DNA of 64,000 bases, taken from the NCBI GenBank assembly GCA_032718475.1, contig JAUCBJ010004643.1, forward strand, positions 1 through 64,000, written 5' to 3'. Under the pieces are notes generated by a model. That model was given only the letters and a program-made list of their open reading frames with translations. It made no database searches and had not been told where the DNA came from. Numbering within the stretch: the first letter of the stretch is position 1; each line of letters starts with the position of its first letter. This DNA is from Nemertoderma westbladi. Taxonomy: Eukaryota; Xenacoelomorpha; Nemertodermatida; Nemertodermatidae. Below, one piece after another: positions 14,101 to 24,921 of this stretch. A program made the position numbers and the translations under genes.

Positions 14101-14882
14101 GTACTGCAGCCCGGAATAAACTTACCTACAGATAATGTTTGATTCCATGTGATTGTAATTCTGCAGCCCGGAATAAACTTACCTACAGATAATGTTTGAT
14201 TCCATGTGATTTACTTAACCTTGTAAGTACTGCAGCCCGGAATAAACTTACCTACAGATAATGTTTGATATCATATGATTTCCTTAGCCTTGTAAGTACT
14301 GCAGCCCGGAATAAACTTACCTACAGATAATGTTTGATATCATATGATTTCCTTAGCCTTGTAAGTACTGCAGCCCGGAATAAACTTACCTACAGATAAT
14401 GTTTGATTCCATGTGATTTCCTTAACCTTGTAAGTACTATAGCCCGGAATAAATTTACCAACAGATAATGTATGATTCCATGTGATTTCTTTGACCTTGT
14501 AAGTACTGCAGCCCTGAATAAACTTACCTACAGATAATGTTTGATTCCATGTGATTGTATTTCTGCAGCCCGGAATAAACTTACCTACAGATAATGTTTG
14601 ATTCCATGTGATTGTAATTCTGCAGCCCGGAATAAACTTACCTACAGATAATGTTTGATTCCATGTGATTTGCTTAACCTTGTAAGTACTGTAGCCCGGA
14701 ATAAACTTACCTACAGATAATGTTTGATTCCATGTGATTTCCTTAACCTTGTAAGTACTGCAGCCCGGAATAAACTTACCAACAGATAATGTTTGATTCC
14801 ATGTGATTTACTTAACCTTGTAAGTACTGCAGCCCGGAATAAACTTTCCTACAGATAATGTTTGATTCCATGTGATTTCCTT

Positions 14883-16339
14883 AACCTTGTAAGTACTGCA
14901 GCCCGGAATAAACTTACCTACAGATAATGTTTGATTCCATGTGATTTCCTTAACCTTGTAAGTACTGCAGCCCGGAATAAACTTACCAACAGATAATGTT
15001 TGATTCCATGTGATTTCCTTAACCTTGTAAGTACTGCAGCCCGGAATAAACTTACCAACAGATAATGTTTGATTCCATTTGATTTCCTTAACCTTGTAAG
15101 TACTGCAGCCCGGAATAAACTTACCAACAGATAATGTTTGATTCCATGTGATTTCCTTAACCTTGTAAGTACTGCAGCCCGGAATAAACTTACCAACAGA
15201 TAATGTTTGATTCCATGTGATTTCCTTAACCTTATAAGTACTGCAGCCCGGAATAAACTTACCTACAGATAATGTTTGATTCCATGTGATTTCCTTAACC
15301 TTGTAAGTACTGCAGCCCGGAATAAACTTACCAACAGATAATGTTTGATTCCATGTGATTTCCTTAACCTTGTAAGTACTGCAGCCCGGAATAAACTTAC
15401 CTACAGATAATGTTTGATTCCATGTGATTTCCTTAACCTTGTAAGTACTGCAGCCCGGAATAAACTTACCTACAGATAATGTTTGATTCCATGTGATTTC
15501 CTTAACCTTGTAAGTACTGCAGCCCGGAATAAACTTACCAACAGATAATGTTTGATTCCATGTGATTTCCTCAACCTTGTAAGTACTGCAGCCCGGAATA
15601 AACTTACCTACAGATAATGTTTGATTCCATGTGATTTCCTTAACCTTGTAAGTACTGCAGCCCGGAATAAACTTACCAACAGATAATGTTTGATTCCATG
15701 TGATTTCCTTAACCTTGTAAGTACTGCAGCCCGGAATAAACTTACCAACAGATAATGTTTGATTCCATTTGATTTCCTTAACCTTGTAAGTACTGCAGCC
15801 CGGAATAAACTTACCAACAGATAATGTTTGATTCCATGTGATTTCCTTAACCTTGTAAGTACTGCAGCCCGGAATAAACTTACCAACAGATAATGTTTGA
15901 TTCCATGTGATTTCCTTAACCTTATAAGTACTGCAGCCCGGAATAAACTTACCTACAGATAATGTTTGATTCCATGTGATTTCCTTAACCTTGTAAGTAC
16001 TGCAGCCCGGAATAAACTTACCAACAGATAATGTTTGATTCCATGTGATTTCCTTAACCTTGTAAGTACTGCAGCCCGGAATAAACTTACCTACAGATAA
16101 TGTTTGATTCCATGTGATTTCCTTAACCTTGTAAGTACTGCAGCCCGGAATAAACTTACCTACAGATAATGTTTGATTCCATGTGATTTCCTTAACCTTG
16201 TAAGTACTGCAGCCCGGAATAAACTTACCAACAGATAATGTTTGATTCCATGTGATTTCCTCAACCTTGTAAGTACTGCAGCCCGGAATAAACTTACCTA
16301 CAGATAATGTTTGATTCCATGTGATTTCCTTAACCTTGT
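14883..16339. repeat. Higher-order repeat, 690 bp (10 x 69), two near-identical copies
   Basis: Marker variants (gattccatttg, cttataag, ttcctcaacc) recur at exactly 690-bp spacing, and 14883-15649 appears identical to 15573-16339 by eye. This is ten consecutive 69-bp units duplicated very recently. Confidence 0.85.
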
Positions 16340-18148
16340 CAGCCCTTTTAATAAACTGACCTACAAATAATGTTTGATTCCATGTTATTTCCTTAACCTT
16401 GTAAGTACTGCAGCCCGGAATAAACTTACCTACAGATAATGTTTGATTCCATGTGATTTCCTTAACCTTGTAAGTACTGCAGCCCGGAATAAACTTACCT
16501 ACAGATAATGTTTGATTCCATGTGATTTCCTTAACCTTGTAAGTACTGCAGCCCGGAATAAACTTACCAACAGATAATGTTTGATTCCATGTGATTTCCT
16601 TAACCTTGTAAGTACTGCAGCCCGGAATAAACTTACCTACAGATAATGTTTGATTCCATGTGATTTCTTTAACCTTCTTAAGTACTGCAGCCCGGAATAA
16701 ACTAACCTACAGATAATGTTTGATTCCATGTGATTTCCTTAACCTTGTAAGTACTGCAGCCCGGAATAAACTTACCAACAGATAATGTTTGATTCCATGT
16801 GATTTCCTTAACCTTGTAAGTACTGCAGCCCGGAATAAACTTACCTACAGATAATGTTTGATTCCATGTGATTTCCTTAACCTTGTCAGCCCTTTTAATA
16901 AACATACCTACAGATAATGTTTGATTCCATGTGATTTCCTTAACCTTGTAAGTACTGCAGCCTGGAATAAACTTACCTACAGATAATGTTTGATTCCATG
17001 TGATTTCCTTAACCTTGTAAGTACTGCAGCCCGGAATAAACTTACCTACAGATAATGTTTGATTCCATGTGATTTCCTTAAACTTGTCAGCCCTTTTAAT
17101 AAACATACCTACAGATAATGTTTGATTCCATGTGATTTCCTTAACCTTGTAAGTACTGCAGCCCGGAAAAAACTTACCTACAGATAATGTTTGATTCCAT
17201 GTGATTTCCTTAACCTTGTAAGTACTGCAGCCCGGAATAAACTTACCTACAGATAATGTTTGATTCTATGTGATCTCCTTAACCTTGTCAGCCCTTTTAA
17301 TAAACTTACCTACAGATAATGTTTGATTCCATGTGATTTCCTTAACCTTGTAAGTACTGCAGCCCGGAATAAACTTACCTACAGATAATGTTTGATTCCA
17401 TGTGATTGTAATTCTGCAGCACGGAATAAACTTACCTAAAGATAATGTTTGATTCCATGTGATTGTAATTCTGCAGCCCGGAATAAACTTACCTACAGAT
17501 AATGTTTGATTCCATGTGATTTCTTTGACCTTGTAAGTACTGCAGCCCGGAATAAACTTACCAACAGATAATGTTTGATTCCATGTGATTTCCTTAACCT
17601 TGTAAGTACTGAAGCCCGGAATAAACTTACCTACAGATAATGTTTGATTCCATGTGATTGTAATTCTGCAGCCCGGAATAAACTTACCTACAGATAATGT
17701 TTGATTCCATGTGATTTACTTAACCTTGTAAGTACTGCAGCCCGGAATAAACTTACCTACAGATAATGCTAGATTCCATGTGATTTCCTTAACCTTGTAA
17801 GTACTGCAGCCCGGAATAAACTTACCTACAGATAATGTTTGATTCCATGTGATTTCCTTAACCTTGTAAGTACTGCAGCCCGGAATAAACTTACCTACAG
17901 ATAATGTTCGATTCCATTTGATTTCCTTAACCTTGTAAGTACTGCAGCCCGGAATAAACTTACCTACAGATAATGTTTGATTCCATGTGATTTCCGTAAC
18001 CTTGTAAGTACTGCAGCCCGGAATAAACTTACCTACAGATAATGTTTGATTCCATGTGATTTCCTTAACCTTGTAAGTACTGCAGCCCGGAATAAACTTA
18101 CCTACAGATAATGTTTGATTCCATGTGATTTCCTTAACCTTGTAAGTA

Positions 18149-19050
18149 CTGCAGCCCTTTTAATAAACTTACCTACAGATAATGTTTGATTCCATGTGAT
18201 TTCCTTAACCTTGTAAGTACTGCAGCCCGGAATAAACTTACCTACAGATAATGTTTGATTCCATGTGATTTCCTTAACCTTGTAAGTACTGCAGCCCGGA
18301 ATAAACTTACCTACAGATAATGTTTGATTCCATGTGATTTCCTTAACCTTGTAAGTACTGCAGCCCGGAATAAACTTACCTACAGATAATGTTTGATTCC
18401 ATGTGATTTCCGTAACCTTGTAAGTACTGCAGCCCGGAATAAACTTACCTACAGATAATGTTTGATTCCATGTGATTTCCTTAACCTTGTAAGTACTGCA
18501 GCCCGGAATAAACTTACCTACAGATAATGTTCGATTCCATTTGATTTCCTTAACCTTGTAAGTACTGCAGCCCGGAATAAACTTACCTACAGATAATGTT
18601 TGATTCCATGTGATTTCCTTAACCTTGTAAGTACTGCAGCCCGGAATAAACTTACCTACAGATAATGTTTGATTCCATGTGATTTCCTTAACCTTGTAAG
18701 TACTGCAGCCCTTTTAATAAACTTACCTACAGATAATGTTTGATTCCATGTGATTTCCTTAACCTTGTAAGTACTGCAGCCCGGAATAAACTTACCTACA
18801 GATAATGTTTGATTCCATGTGATTTCCTTAACCTTGTAAGTACTGCAGCCCGGAATAAACTTACCTACAGATAATGTTTGATTCCATGTGATTTCCTTAA
18901 CCTTGTAAGTACTGCAGCCCGGAATAAACTTACCTACAGATAATGTTTGATTCCATGTGATTTCCGTAACCTTGTAAGTACTGCAGCCCGGAATAAACTT
19001 ACCTACAGATAATGTTTGATTCCATGTGATTTCCTTAACCTTGTAAGTAC
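18149..19050. repeat. Higher-order repeat, 554 bp
   Basis: The 71-bp cccttttaata unit appears at 18149 and 18703, 554 bp apart (one 71-bp plus seven 69-bp units), with the ttccgtaacc marker following at matching offsets in both blocks. Confidence 0.7.
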
Positions 19051-19119
19051 TGCAGCCCGGAATAAACTTACCAACAGATAATGTTTGATTCCATGTGATT
19101 GATATTACTAATACTACTA

Positions 19120-19802
19120 CTAGGTCGAGCGAACTCGGACAGTGGAAATGAGATCCTTCCAGGCTTCCCGATTCTCCATAGTTGTCGCAATTTCGTTTCT
19201 CCCAAGTTCAGTATCCCTTTCAAGTTGATCTATATATGTTATGGCCGGTCGTCCACGACTAGGCTTTCCATGAGTTGGTTGCCAGAGAAGTAGATCTGGT
19301 ATGACCTCGTCTTTACTTCGCCAACAGTGCCCACTGAATCTTAATCTGCGTTCACGGTGGGTGGTTAATACAGGTGGTATTGTACCATAAAGCTCGGCGT
19401 TTGTCATGTGTTGTCTCCAGCTGATGTTTAGGGCTGCTCTTAGTAGTAGTCTTGTGTAACAACCATCAATTCGTTGTTCAAGTGATTTAGTCAGTGTCCA
19501 GGTCTCACACCGTATAAAAATACACTTTCCACTGTGGCTCGAAAGAACTTAGTCTTTAGGTGCCTGGAGAGATCTGATTTCCAGATGGTATCCATTTTTG
19601 ATAGACCTACACAAGCCTTTGCTTTCCTAACTTCTATGTCCTTTTTGCTACTCTCTATCCATGATCCAAGGTACTGGAAGACATCGACCTTCCTTAGTTG
19701 ATTATTATTAATGGTTGTCAAGTTTTCATCAACATTAAAGGTCATGAATTCGGTCTTGGTAGCATTTATATGCAATCCAACCTCCTTAGCAGCCCTCTCC
19801 AC
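19120..19802 (-). pseudogene. LINE C-terminal region (post-RT thumb and GHCWR segment), frameshifted
   Basis: Two frames (19491-19802 and 19120-19407) cover the region after the reverse transcriptase. Recognisable pieces are AAKEVGLHINATKTEFM, FQYLGSWIESS, the RLRFSGHCWR segment and DLLLWQPTHG, all standard in this LINE group and mirrored in the copy at 62.15 kb. The frame breaks between them, so this part cannot be translated intact. Confidence 0.85.
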
Positions 19803-20695
19803 TTTATTTAGTAGAAGCTGTGCATCTGCTAGCGTATTAGAGAGCAGGGCGATGTCATCCGCAAAGTCGGTGTCTGTGACTGTAGTTGCCGGATATCTAC
19901 TACTTCTGCGTTCTTGAAGTGTGAATCACAGATCTTCACCCTTTGTGGCCGTCCTCATTGCGTAATCCAGCACAATTACAAATAGTAATGGTGCTAATGT
20001 GTCACCTTGCAGTACGCCAGCCAGGATTGAGAAAAACTCAGTTTCACCATCTGGTGAGAATACCTGTGCTTCTGTGTCACAATATAACAATCCAATGCCA
20101 GCAACAATTACTTCTTGTATTCCATAAGCTCTTAGGATTTTAAGCATTTTACCTCTATGGATGGAGTCGAATGCCTTCTTGAAGTCCACAAAAGTCATGA
20201 CTGCGGGGAGATTCTTTGACTTAATTCCTTCAATCAGTCTCCGTAGCGCAAGTATCCGAGCTATTGTTGATCTACTTGGTCGAAATCCGTTTTGGCTCTT
20301 ACGCAGTATTTTCTCTATGTGAGGCCTAATCCTATATAGAATCATTTTATTGTATATTTTGGCAGCTACCACAAGCAGACAGATCCCACTATGATTTGTT
20401 GGTATGCCGAGGTCTCCTTTCTTGGGGAGAGGCTTTAGTTGACCTTTAGTCCAAATTGGTGGTGGCTTTCCCCTTTTAACATCCGGTTGCAAACATTCAA
20501 TAATGGTCTGTTTAGCACTCCGGTTTTCCATACCTCCGCTGGGATTTCATCTAATCCACTCGCTTTATTATTGGACATGCTTTTAATGCTTCTTTGGAGT
20601 TCGACAGGTGTGAAGTCCCCTGTTTCTATAGGTAGTGTCTTGTCATATATTTTCCTTGTAGGGCTGACCTCGATGTTTGGTGGCTGCCCAAGCAA
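19803..20695 (-). pseudogene. LINE reverse transcriptase domain, frameshifted
   Basis: The main frame (19926-20531) has NGFRPSRST, VDFKKAFDS (motif A) and LQGDTLAPLLF (motif B). The catalytic TDFADDIA motif is still present at about 19850-19876 but in a different frame. The N-terminal NNKASGLDEIPAEVW block is in a third frame (20435-20695). It is the same family type as the LINE at 62.15 kb but clearly older. No active product is expected. Confidence 0.9.
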
Positions 20696-20785
20696 GTTGC
20701 TGAAGTGATTTTTCCACTTCCCAACACGTTCTTCAGGACTATCGGCTTTGAGGCGCCCATTGCATAACTTTTCCGACCAGATACC

Positions 20786-21265
20786 TCATTTACAGTTTGC
20801 CAGGTAAGTCTTGTTGTTGCTGTATATGAGCAGTTGTAATTGCTTCAGTTTTATCCTGTATGTACTTTTCCTGGCTGATGTTGTAGGCCAATTTAAGATC
20901 GTCCTTAGCGTTCTCAACCTTGTTAATGTTTTCAGTTGTTCGGTTTTAACTTTGTAGGCTATCTTAAGATCTTCTCTCTTACAAGTAACCTTAGAGTTTT
21001 GCCATGGCACATACTGTTTTCGTTTGGGTTTCTGGGGGATATGCCTCTTAGCTGATTCCTTGTGGGCTGTTATTATATTCTGGTATATTGAATAGGTGGA
21101 TTGGTCTTCATCAATTGACTGAAGTGCTTCAAAGCGGTTTTGAACTTCTACTGTATAAGCATCCTTTACAGCATTGTCAGTTCTGAGTTTCTCCCAGTCA
21201 TAGTTGATTTGCTTGCTTGTCCTGGGTTTGCTGGCTCTCAAACTGAGTCTGATCTCTGCAGTCAC
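20786..21265 (-). pseudogene. LINE linker between endonuclease and RT
   Basis: A 159-codon frame that begins with the last strand of the endonuclease (TAEIRLSLRASKPRTSKQ) and continues through a Lys-rich linker. It is separated by frameshifts from the endonuclease upstream and the RT downstream. Confidence 0.75.
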
Positions 21266-22011
21266 AATTCTGTGGTCCGAACCAATTAGGTTGAACGAGC
21301 TGTATGCCTCGCAAGTTGATCATGCTGTTTCTCCACTTTTTGTTTATAAGGATGTAATCCAGTTGTGCTTTGGTTCCATTAGGGTATTGAAAGGTCCATA
21401 GCTTCCCCTTACTCTTTTCGAATGTGTTGTTTGTTGGTATCAATTCACATTCGTTCCATTAGGTCTAAAAGTAAGTACCCATTTCTGTTAGAACTGGTGT
21501 TATAGGTGTGACCCTTGATGTCTTCTGGGCCAATTTGCGCATTCAGGTCACCAGCAATGACTTTAACATTGTGTTTCGGAATGTCCTTTATAAGTCCAGT
21601 CAGTTCTTCATAAAACTTGACTGCTTGTTCTGGCTCTGAGGCATTGGTTGGACTGTAGCAACATATAACTGTTGCCTTGGGATTCCCATCAAATGTTGCG
21701 ATCATAACCCTGGAATTTATAGATTCGATGTTGTTTAGGGTCTTAAGTGCAAATGGGCTTAGCAGAATTCCTACTCCACAAATTGATACATTGGCCGAGT
21801 TTCTTACTGCTGAGCTTGTTACTAACGTCCATCCATTTCCAATGTCATTGTACTTCATGGCAGTGTCTTCATGACAAATCCGATGTTCTTGGATGCAGAT
21901 GATGTCGATGTTATATTCCATTGCCAGAGCGACCATGTCACCCTGTTTGGTATGTGCTTTCAGCGTGCGTGCGTTCATTGTAGCAATCTTTAGTGTCTTT
22001 TTACATTTCAA
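21198..22011 (-). pseudogene. LINE apurinic-like endonuclease, frameshifted
   Basis: The frame at 21445-22011 holds the AP-endonuclease core: KIATMNARTL at the N-terminus, IICIQEHRI (catalytic Glu), CCYSPTNA and VIAGDLNAQIG. After a one-base shift near 21444 the frame at 21198-21443 carries AQLDYILINKKWRNS. A further shift near 21260 separates the closing SDH-type motif. In LINEs this domain nicks target DNA to prime reverse transcription. Confidence 0.88.
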
Positions 22012-22151
22012 CAGGTTGGTTCTTCTTTCTTCTCTGTCTTCTGTATCTTGTATTTGGATATTATCCGCATCTTATTTGGTGTCCTCAGCATTTAGACCCC
22101 CGTATTGACTCTCATAGGAGCACTGGTTCTACAACTCTAGATTTGAGACAT

Positions 22152-22172
22152 GGGGGGGGGGGGGGGGGGGGG
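22152..22172. repeat. Poly(G) tract, 21 G
   Basis: Uninterrupted G homopolymer next to the presumed 5' end of the LINE. It is one of five tracts of 15 or more G in the window. Confidence 0.95.
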
Positions 22173-22436
22173 ACTCGACGCAAATCCAAATTGACCCTTT
22201 TTTGGCGACTAATGGTCTCACCCAGTCGGCAGGTCGCTGCCTATCACAAGCCTAATTATCTAATTAACTATAACTCATCACGTTTTAAGCAATATGATTG
22301 GTGTAAAGCTCATTGTACGTCTAAATAATAATTTCGTAATAAAGTACTAAATGTAATATAAGTAATACTATTTATATGATAATTATATTATTCTTATATA
22401 TGTTATATAGATATAATCATAGGCCTACCTATATAG
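22173..22436. other. AT-rich spacer, no gene seen
   Basis: Contains runs of tatata and a taggccta motif. Nothing else is recognised. Confidence 0.5.
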
Positions 22437-22709
22437 AGACTATAGGTGGAGCCGACTTTGCCGACCAAATCGACTATTCCGACCACCCCTGTATATGATA
22501 TATGTAAGCCGACCAGCCGACCACTGTAACTTACTCTCAGTTCACTGGGTCGAAGAGTCGCTTATTGTAGACCTATGATGATATGTAAACCGACCAATTG
22601 CGACTTACCCTCAGTTTACTGGGTCGAAAAGTCAGTCGCCTTTATTAACGGCCCAAGAGGTGGTCGGAAGAGTCGATTTGGTCGGTAAGGTCGGCCGCAC
22701 CTATAGTCT
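22437..22709. mobile_element. Foldback/MITE-like element with GGTCGG-rich inverted repeats, copy 1
   Basis: The left end (agactataggtggagccgac, continuing with cgaccaaatcgactattccg) is the reverse complement of the right end (cggaagagtcgatttggtcgg ending ctatagtct). Each arm is about 50 bp, and the core has further inverted GTCGG blocks. No ORF, so it is non-autonomous. I could not define a target duplication. Confidence 0.75.
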
Positions 22710-22819
22710 ACATCAATAAACGATGTTGTTACCAATTGAGGGAAATGAGCAGGTTACAGAGACGGGTTTTTCAAGTCAAGTCTCCCTCTCTCTATAAAAC
22801 TATTAGACACAGTGAACTG

Positions 22820-23130
22820 AGTGTAAGTCGCAAGAGTGATCGGCTGTTAAGCTTACATATAATCATATATACTATATAGACTATATGGAGGGTCGTTAAA
22901 AGTCGCAAAACTTTATATGTAGACTATAGGTGGAGCCGACCTTGCCGACCAATTCGACTATTCCGACCACCTCTGGGGCCGTGTATAAAGGCGACTATTC
23001 GATCCAGTGAACTGAGGGTAACTCGCAAGTGGTCGGTAGTTCGCGGCTAACCTAAATACTCTCCATGTAAACAAGCCGACTTCTAGCGATCCCCCTGTGG
23101 TCGGCTGGTCGGCTTTCATGTACTGTATAA
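22820..23130. mobile_element. GGTCGG foldback element, further partial copies
   Basis: At 22921 the terminal sequence agactataggtggagccgac recurs, followed by an interior that reads as the reverse complement of copy 1. It ends near 23095-23130 in ctgtggtcggctggtcggc, an inverted match to about 22500-22530. A smaller fragment (agtgaactgagtgtaagtcgc) lies near 22810. This suggests nested or rearranged insertions of the same family. Confidence 0.65.
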
Positions 23131-23682
23131 TAGTTAACACATACACAATAATTCAAATAGACATTAAATATATAATTAATAGTAAATAGTAATAACTGGC
23201 CAACTAATATATATAGTACGTAGTTATACCAATTAACCAATCAAATGCTGTACATGATAATGAGGGACAGCAATTAGGGTAGACGCATTGTTATTGGATT
23301 CATATAGCCGACCATTGCGTCGATAAAATTTTTACTAAGAAGAATATTCTATATATTCTATATTGTATAATCTTTATTAAGAAAATAATACTGAATAGTT
23401 TACATAATACATACATTAATGTTTCTGCTTTTCTTGCTAAGATGATCGGTTCTTAAACACACTTAGTAGGCCTACAATAATAATTATGGTGAATACTAAT
23501 ATTAAGCAAATGGACCTTTGCCCATCAGGTTTGCCATATGGTAGATTGATTTAATATTAAATTGCCTAGGTAAATCTACTGAAATATAAAACTACAGAAT
23601 ATTGGCATGTGGGGCGAGCCACGAAGTTGGCGGAGCCTTAGCGAATTGACACTGTTAGGGGGTGGGTCAATTTATGCAAATA
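23131..23682. other. AT-rich spacer, no gene seen
   Basis: No conserved frame and no clear repeat. The frame starting at 23607 is low-complexity Arg coding from the CGT repeat and is not a gene. Confidence 0.5.
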
Positions 23683-23743
23683 GTTGTCGTCGTCGTCGTT
23701 GTCGTCGTCGTCGTCGTCGTCGTTGTCGTCGTCGTCGTCGTTA
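23683..23743. repeat. (GTC/CGT)n microsatellite
   Basis: About 60 bp of cgt/gtc triplets with occasional gtt. Short cgtcgtt remnants also sit at the two later junctions of the 315-bp tandem repeat (near 24051 and 24366), so the triplet is part of that repeat's unit boundary and has expanded here. Confidence 0.9.
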
Positions 23744-24790
23744 CGATTTTGACATGCTAATAACTTTGTCGGATTTAAAGCTGCCAAGTTGAAAATTTGT
23801 AGGTATCAATATGAGCAAAAGTTGAGATTTTTGAGAGACTTTCAGACACCATCAGTGCAATGGTCTCCCGCTAGAGGGCCACATGTCTAAACATTAAATG
23901 CCCTCCCATTTCTTTGCTTTTAATCCGTTTAAGCTGAAACTTGGCAGATATGTATTAGACCATTAGCTGTGACTTTCAAAGGAGGCGAATCCATCTGCAG
24001 TTCTCCAGTCTGCCGCTAGAGGGCCAAAGGTCTGAAAGTGAAATCGTTGTCGTCGTTACGATTTTGACATGCTAATAACTTTGTCGGATTTAAAGCTGCC
24101 AAGTTGAAAATTTGTAGGTATCAATATGAGCTAAAGTTGAGATTTTTGAGAGACTTTCAGACACCATCAGTGCAATGGTCTCCCGCTAGAGGGCCACATG
24201 CCTAAACATTAAATGCCCTCCCATTTCTTTGCTTTTAATCCGTTTAAGCTGAAACTTGGCAGATATGTATTAGACCATTAGCTGTGACTTTCAAAGGAGG
24301 CGAATCCATCTGCAGTTCTCCAGTCTGCCGCTAGAGGGCCAAATGTCTGAAAGTGAAATCGTTGTCGTCGTTATGATATTGACATGCTTATAACTTTGTC
24401 GAATTTAAAGCTGCCAAGTTGAAAATTTGTTTTGTTGAAAATCAGTTCAACAGTCACCCGCTATAGGACTACTTTATGCCTGAAAGTGAATAGATTCTCC
24501 CGTCTCATTGATTTTAATCAGTTTAAGCTGAATCTTGCCATATATTCTGGACCACATGCTGCGTCTTTGTGGGGGGGGGGGAGGGGAGATTTAATCGGTC
24601 TGCCGCTATACGACGAAATTTCTGAAAGTGAGATCCGTCTCTCATTTCGTTATCCGTTATTCAAGATGAAACTTGGCCGATGTACGTATGTACTATTCAT
24701 CCATAGGTTGTGTCTTTGTGGGGCTGGAGACCCTAATCCATCTTCAGTTCTCACTATACCGCTAGAGTCAGAAATGTCTGAATGGAAATG
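23741..24790. repeat. 315-bp tandem repeat: two near-identical copies plus one diverged copy
   Basis: Unit starts ttacgattttgacatg at 23741 and 24056, and ttatgatattgacatg at 24371, give exact 315-bp spacing. Copies 1 and 2 differ at only a few bases by eye; copy 3 (to about 24790) is diverged and carries a G11 run. Each intact unit holds two ccgctagagggcc blocks. No coding frame. Confidence 0.9.
23868..24340 (+). promoter_or_regulatory. Four CTCF-like core motifs (23868, 24013, 24183, 24328)
   Basis: The 13-mer ccgctagagggcc occurs four times, twice per 315-bp unit, all in the same orientation. It fits the bilaterian CTCF core (CCASYAGRKGGC) with G in place of A at position 3. Degenerate versions are in copy 3 near 24461 and 24766. 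Binding is inference only. Confidence 0.4.
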
Positions 24791-24921
24791 AAAGAGGTAA
24801 AAAGTGATTAGGCGAAATCTGCTTAAAATTTGCTAATACAGTAATACTTTCGAATTAGTACTTAAATTAAATTTAAGTCACGTGCTGCGCGAAGGCCCCA
24901 CTTCGTGTATGGTAGTATGGA

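Larger units (their letters stand above)
3047..19100. repeat. Giant minisatellite: about 235 units of 69 bp with 57-, 68- and 71-bp variants
   Basis: Sixteen kilobases of one tandem repeat. The consensus unit is 69 bp, beginning ctgcagcccggaataaac and ending ccttaaccttgtaagta. Variant units recur: a 57-bp form with gattgtaatt in place of the ttccttaacc segment; a 71-bp form with cccttttaataa in place of cccggaataa; a 68-bp form with aaactagatacag; a gatatcatatga substitution; a ttctttgacc form; and two forms at one site, ctacag versus caacag. The variants occur in recurring orders, so higher-order units exist. Lengths 69 and 57 are both multiples of three. On the minus strand one frame is open through ordinary units but contains no ATG. 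Every unit carries a PstI-type ctgcag unless mutated. The array starts in unique DNA at 3047 and ends at 19100 in a truncated unit against a LINE tail. I see no evidence that it encodes a protein. Confidence 0.97.
19101..22140 (-). mobile_element. Decayed APE-type LINE (non-LTR retrotransposon)
   Basis: Read on the minus strand, the order is AP-like endonuclease, linker, reverse transcriptase, then a C-terminal region with an H-C cluster, which is the standard layout of single-main-ORF LINEs of the RTE/Jockey/CR1 group. The coding frame is broken by at least five shifts or stops. The 3' end is a short (TAG)n-like tail at 19101-19123 that directly abuts a truncated minisatellite unit. The 5' end lies near 22.1 kb, just before a 21-G tract. 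I cannot settle the exact clade by eye. Confidence 0.9.

Noticed and set aside
15608-15886. 92-codon repeat-peptide frames (also at 14918, 3264, 7247, 16702) as genes
   Set aside because: They are by-products of the 69-bp satellite in two frames, with no start context, no unique sequence and no flanking exons I can see.
3047-19100. Possible CRISPR-like array
   Set aside because: Units are contiguous 57-71-bp tandem copies with no unique spacers, in an animal genome context, so it is a minisatellite.
23607-23792. Arg-rich plus frame
   Set aside because: Produced by the CGT microsatellite.
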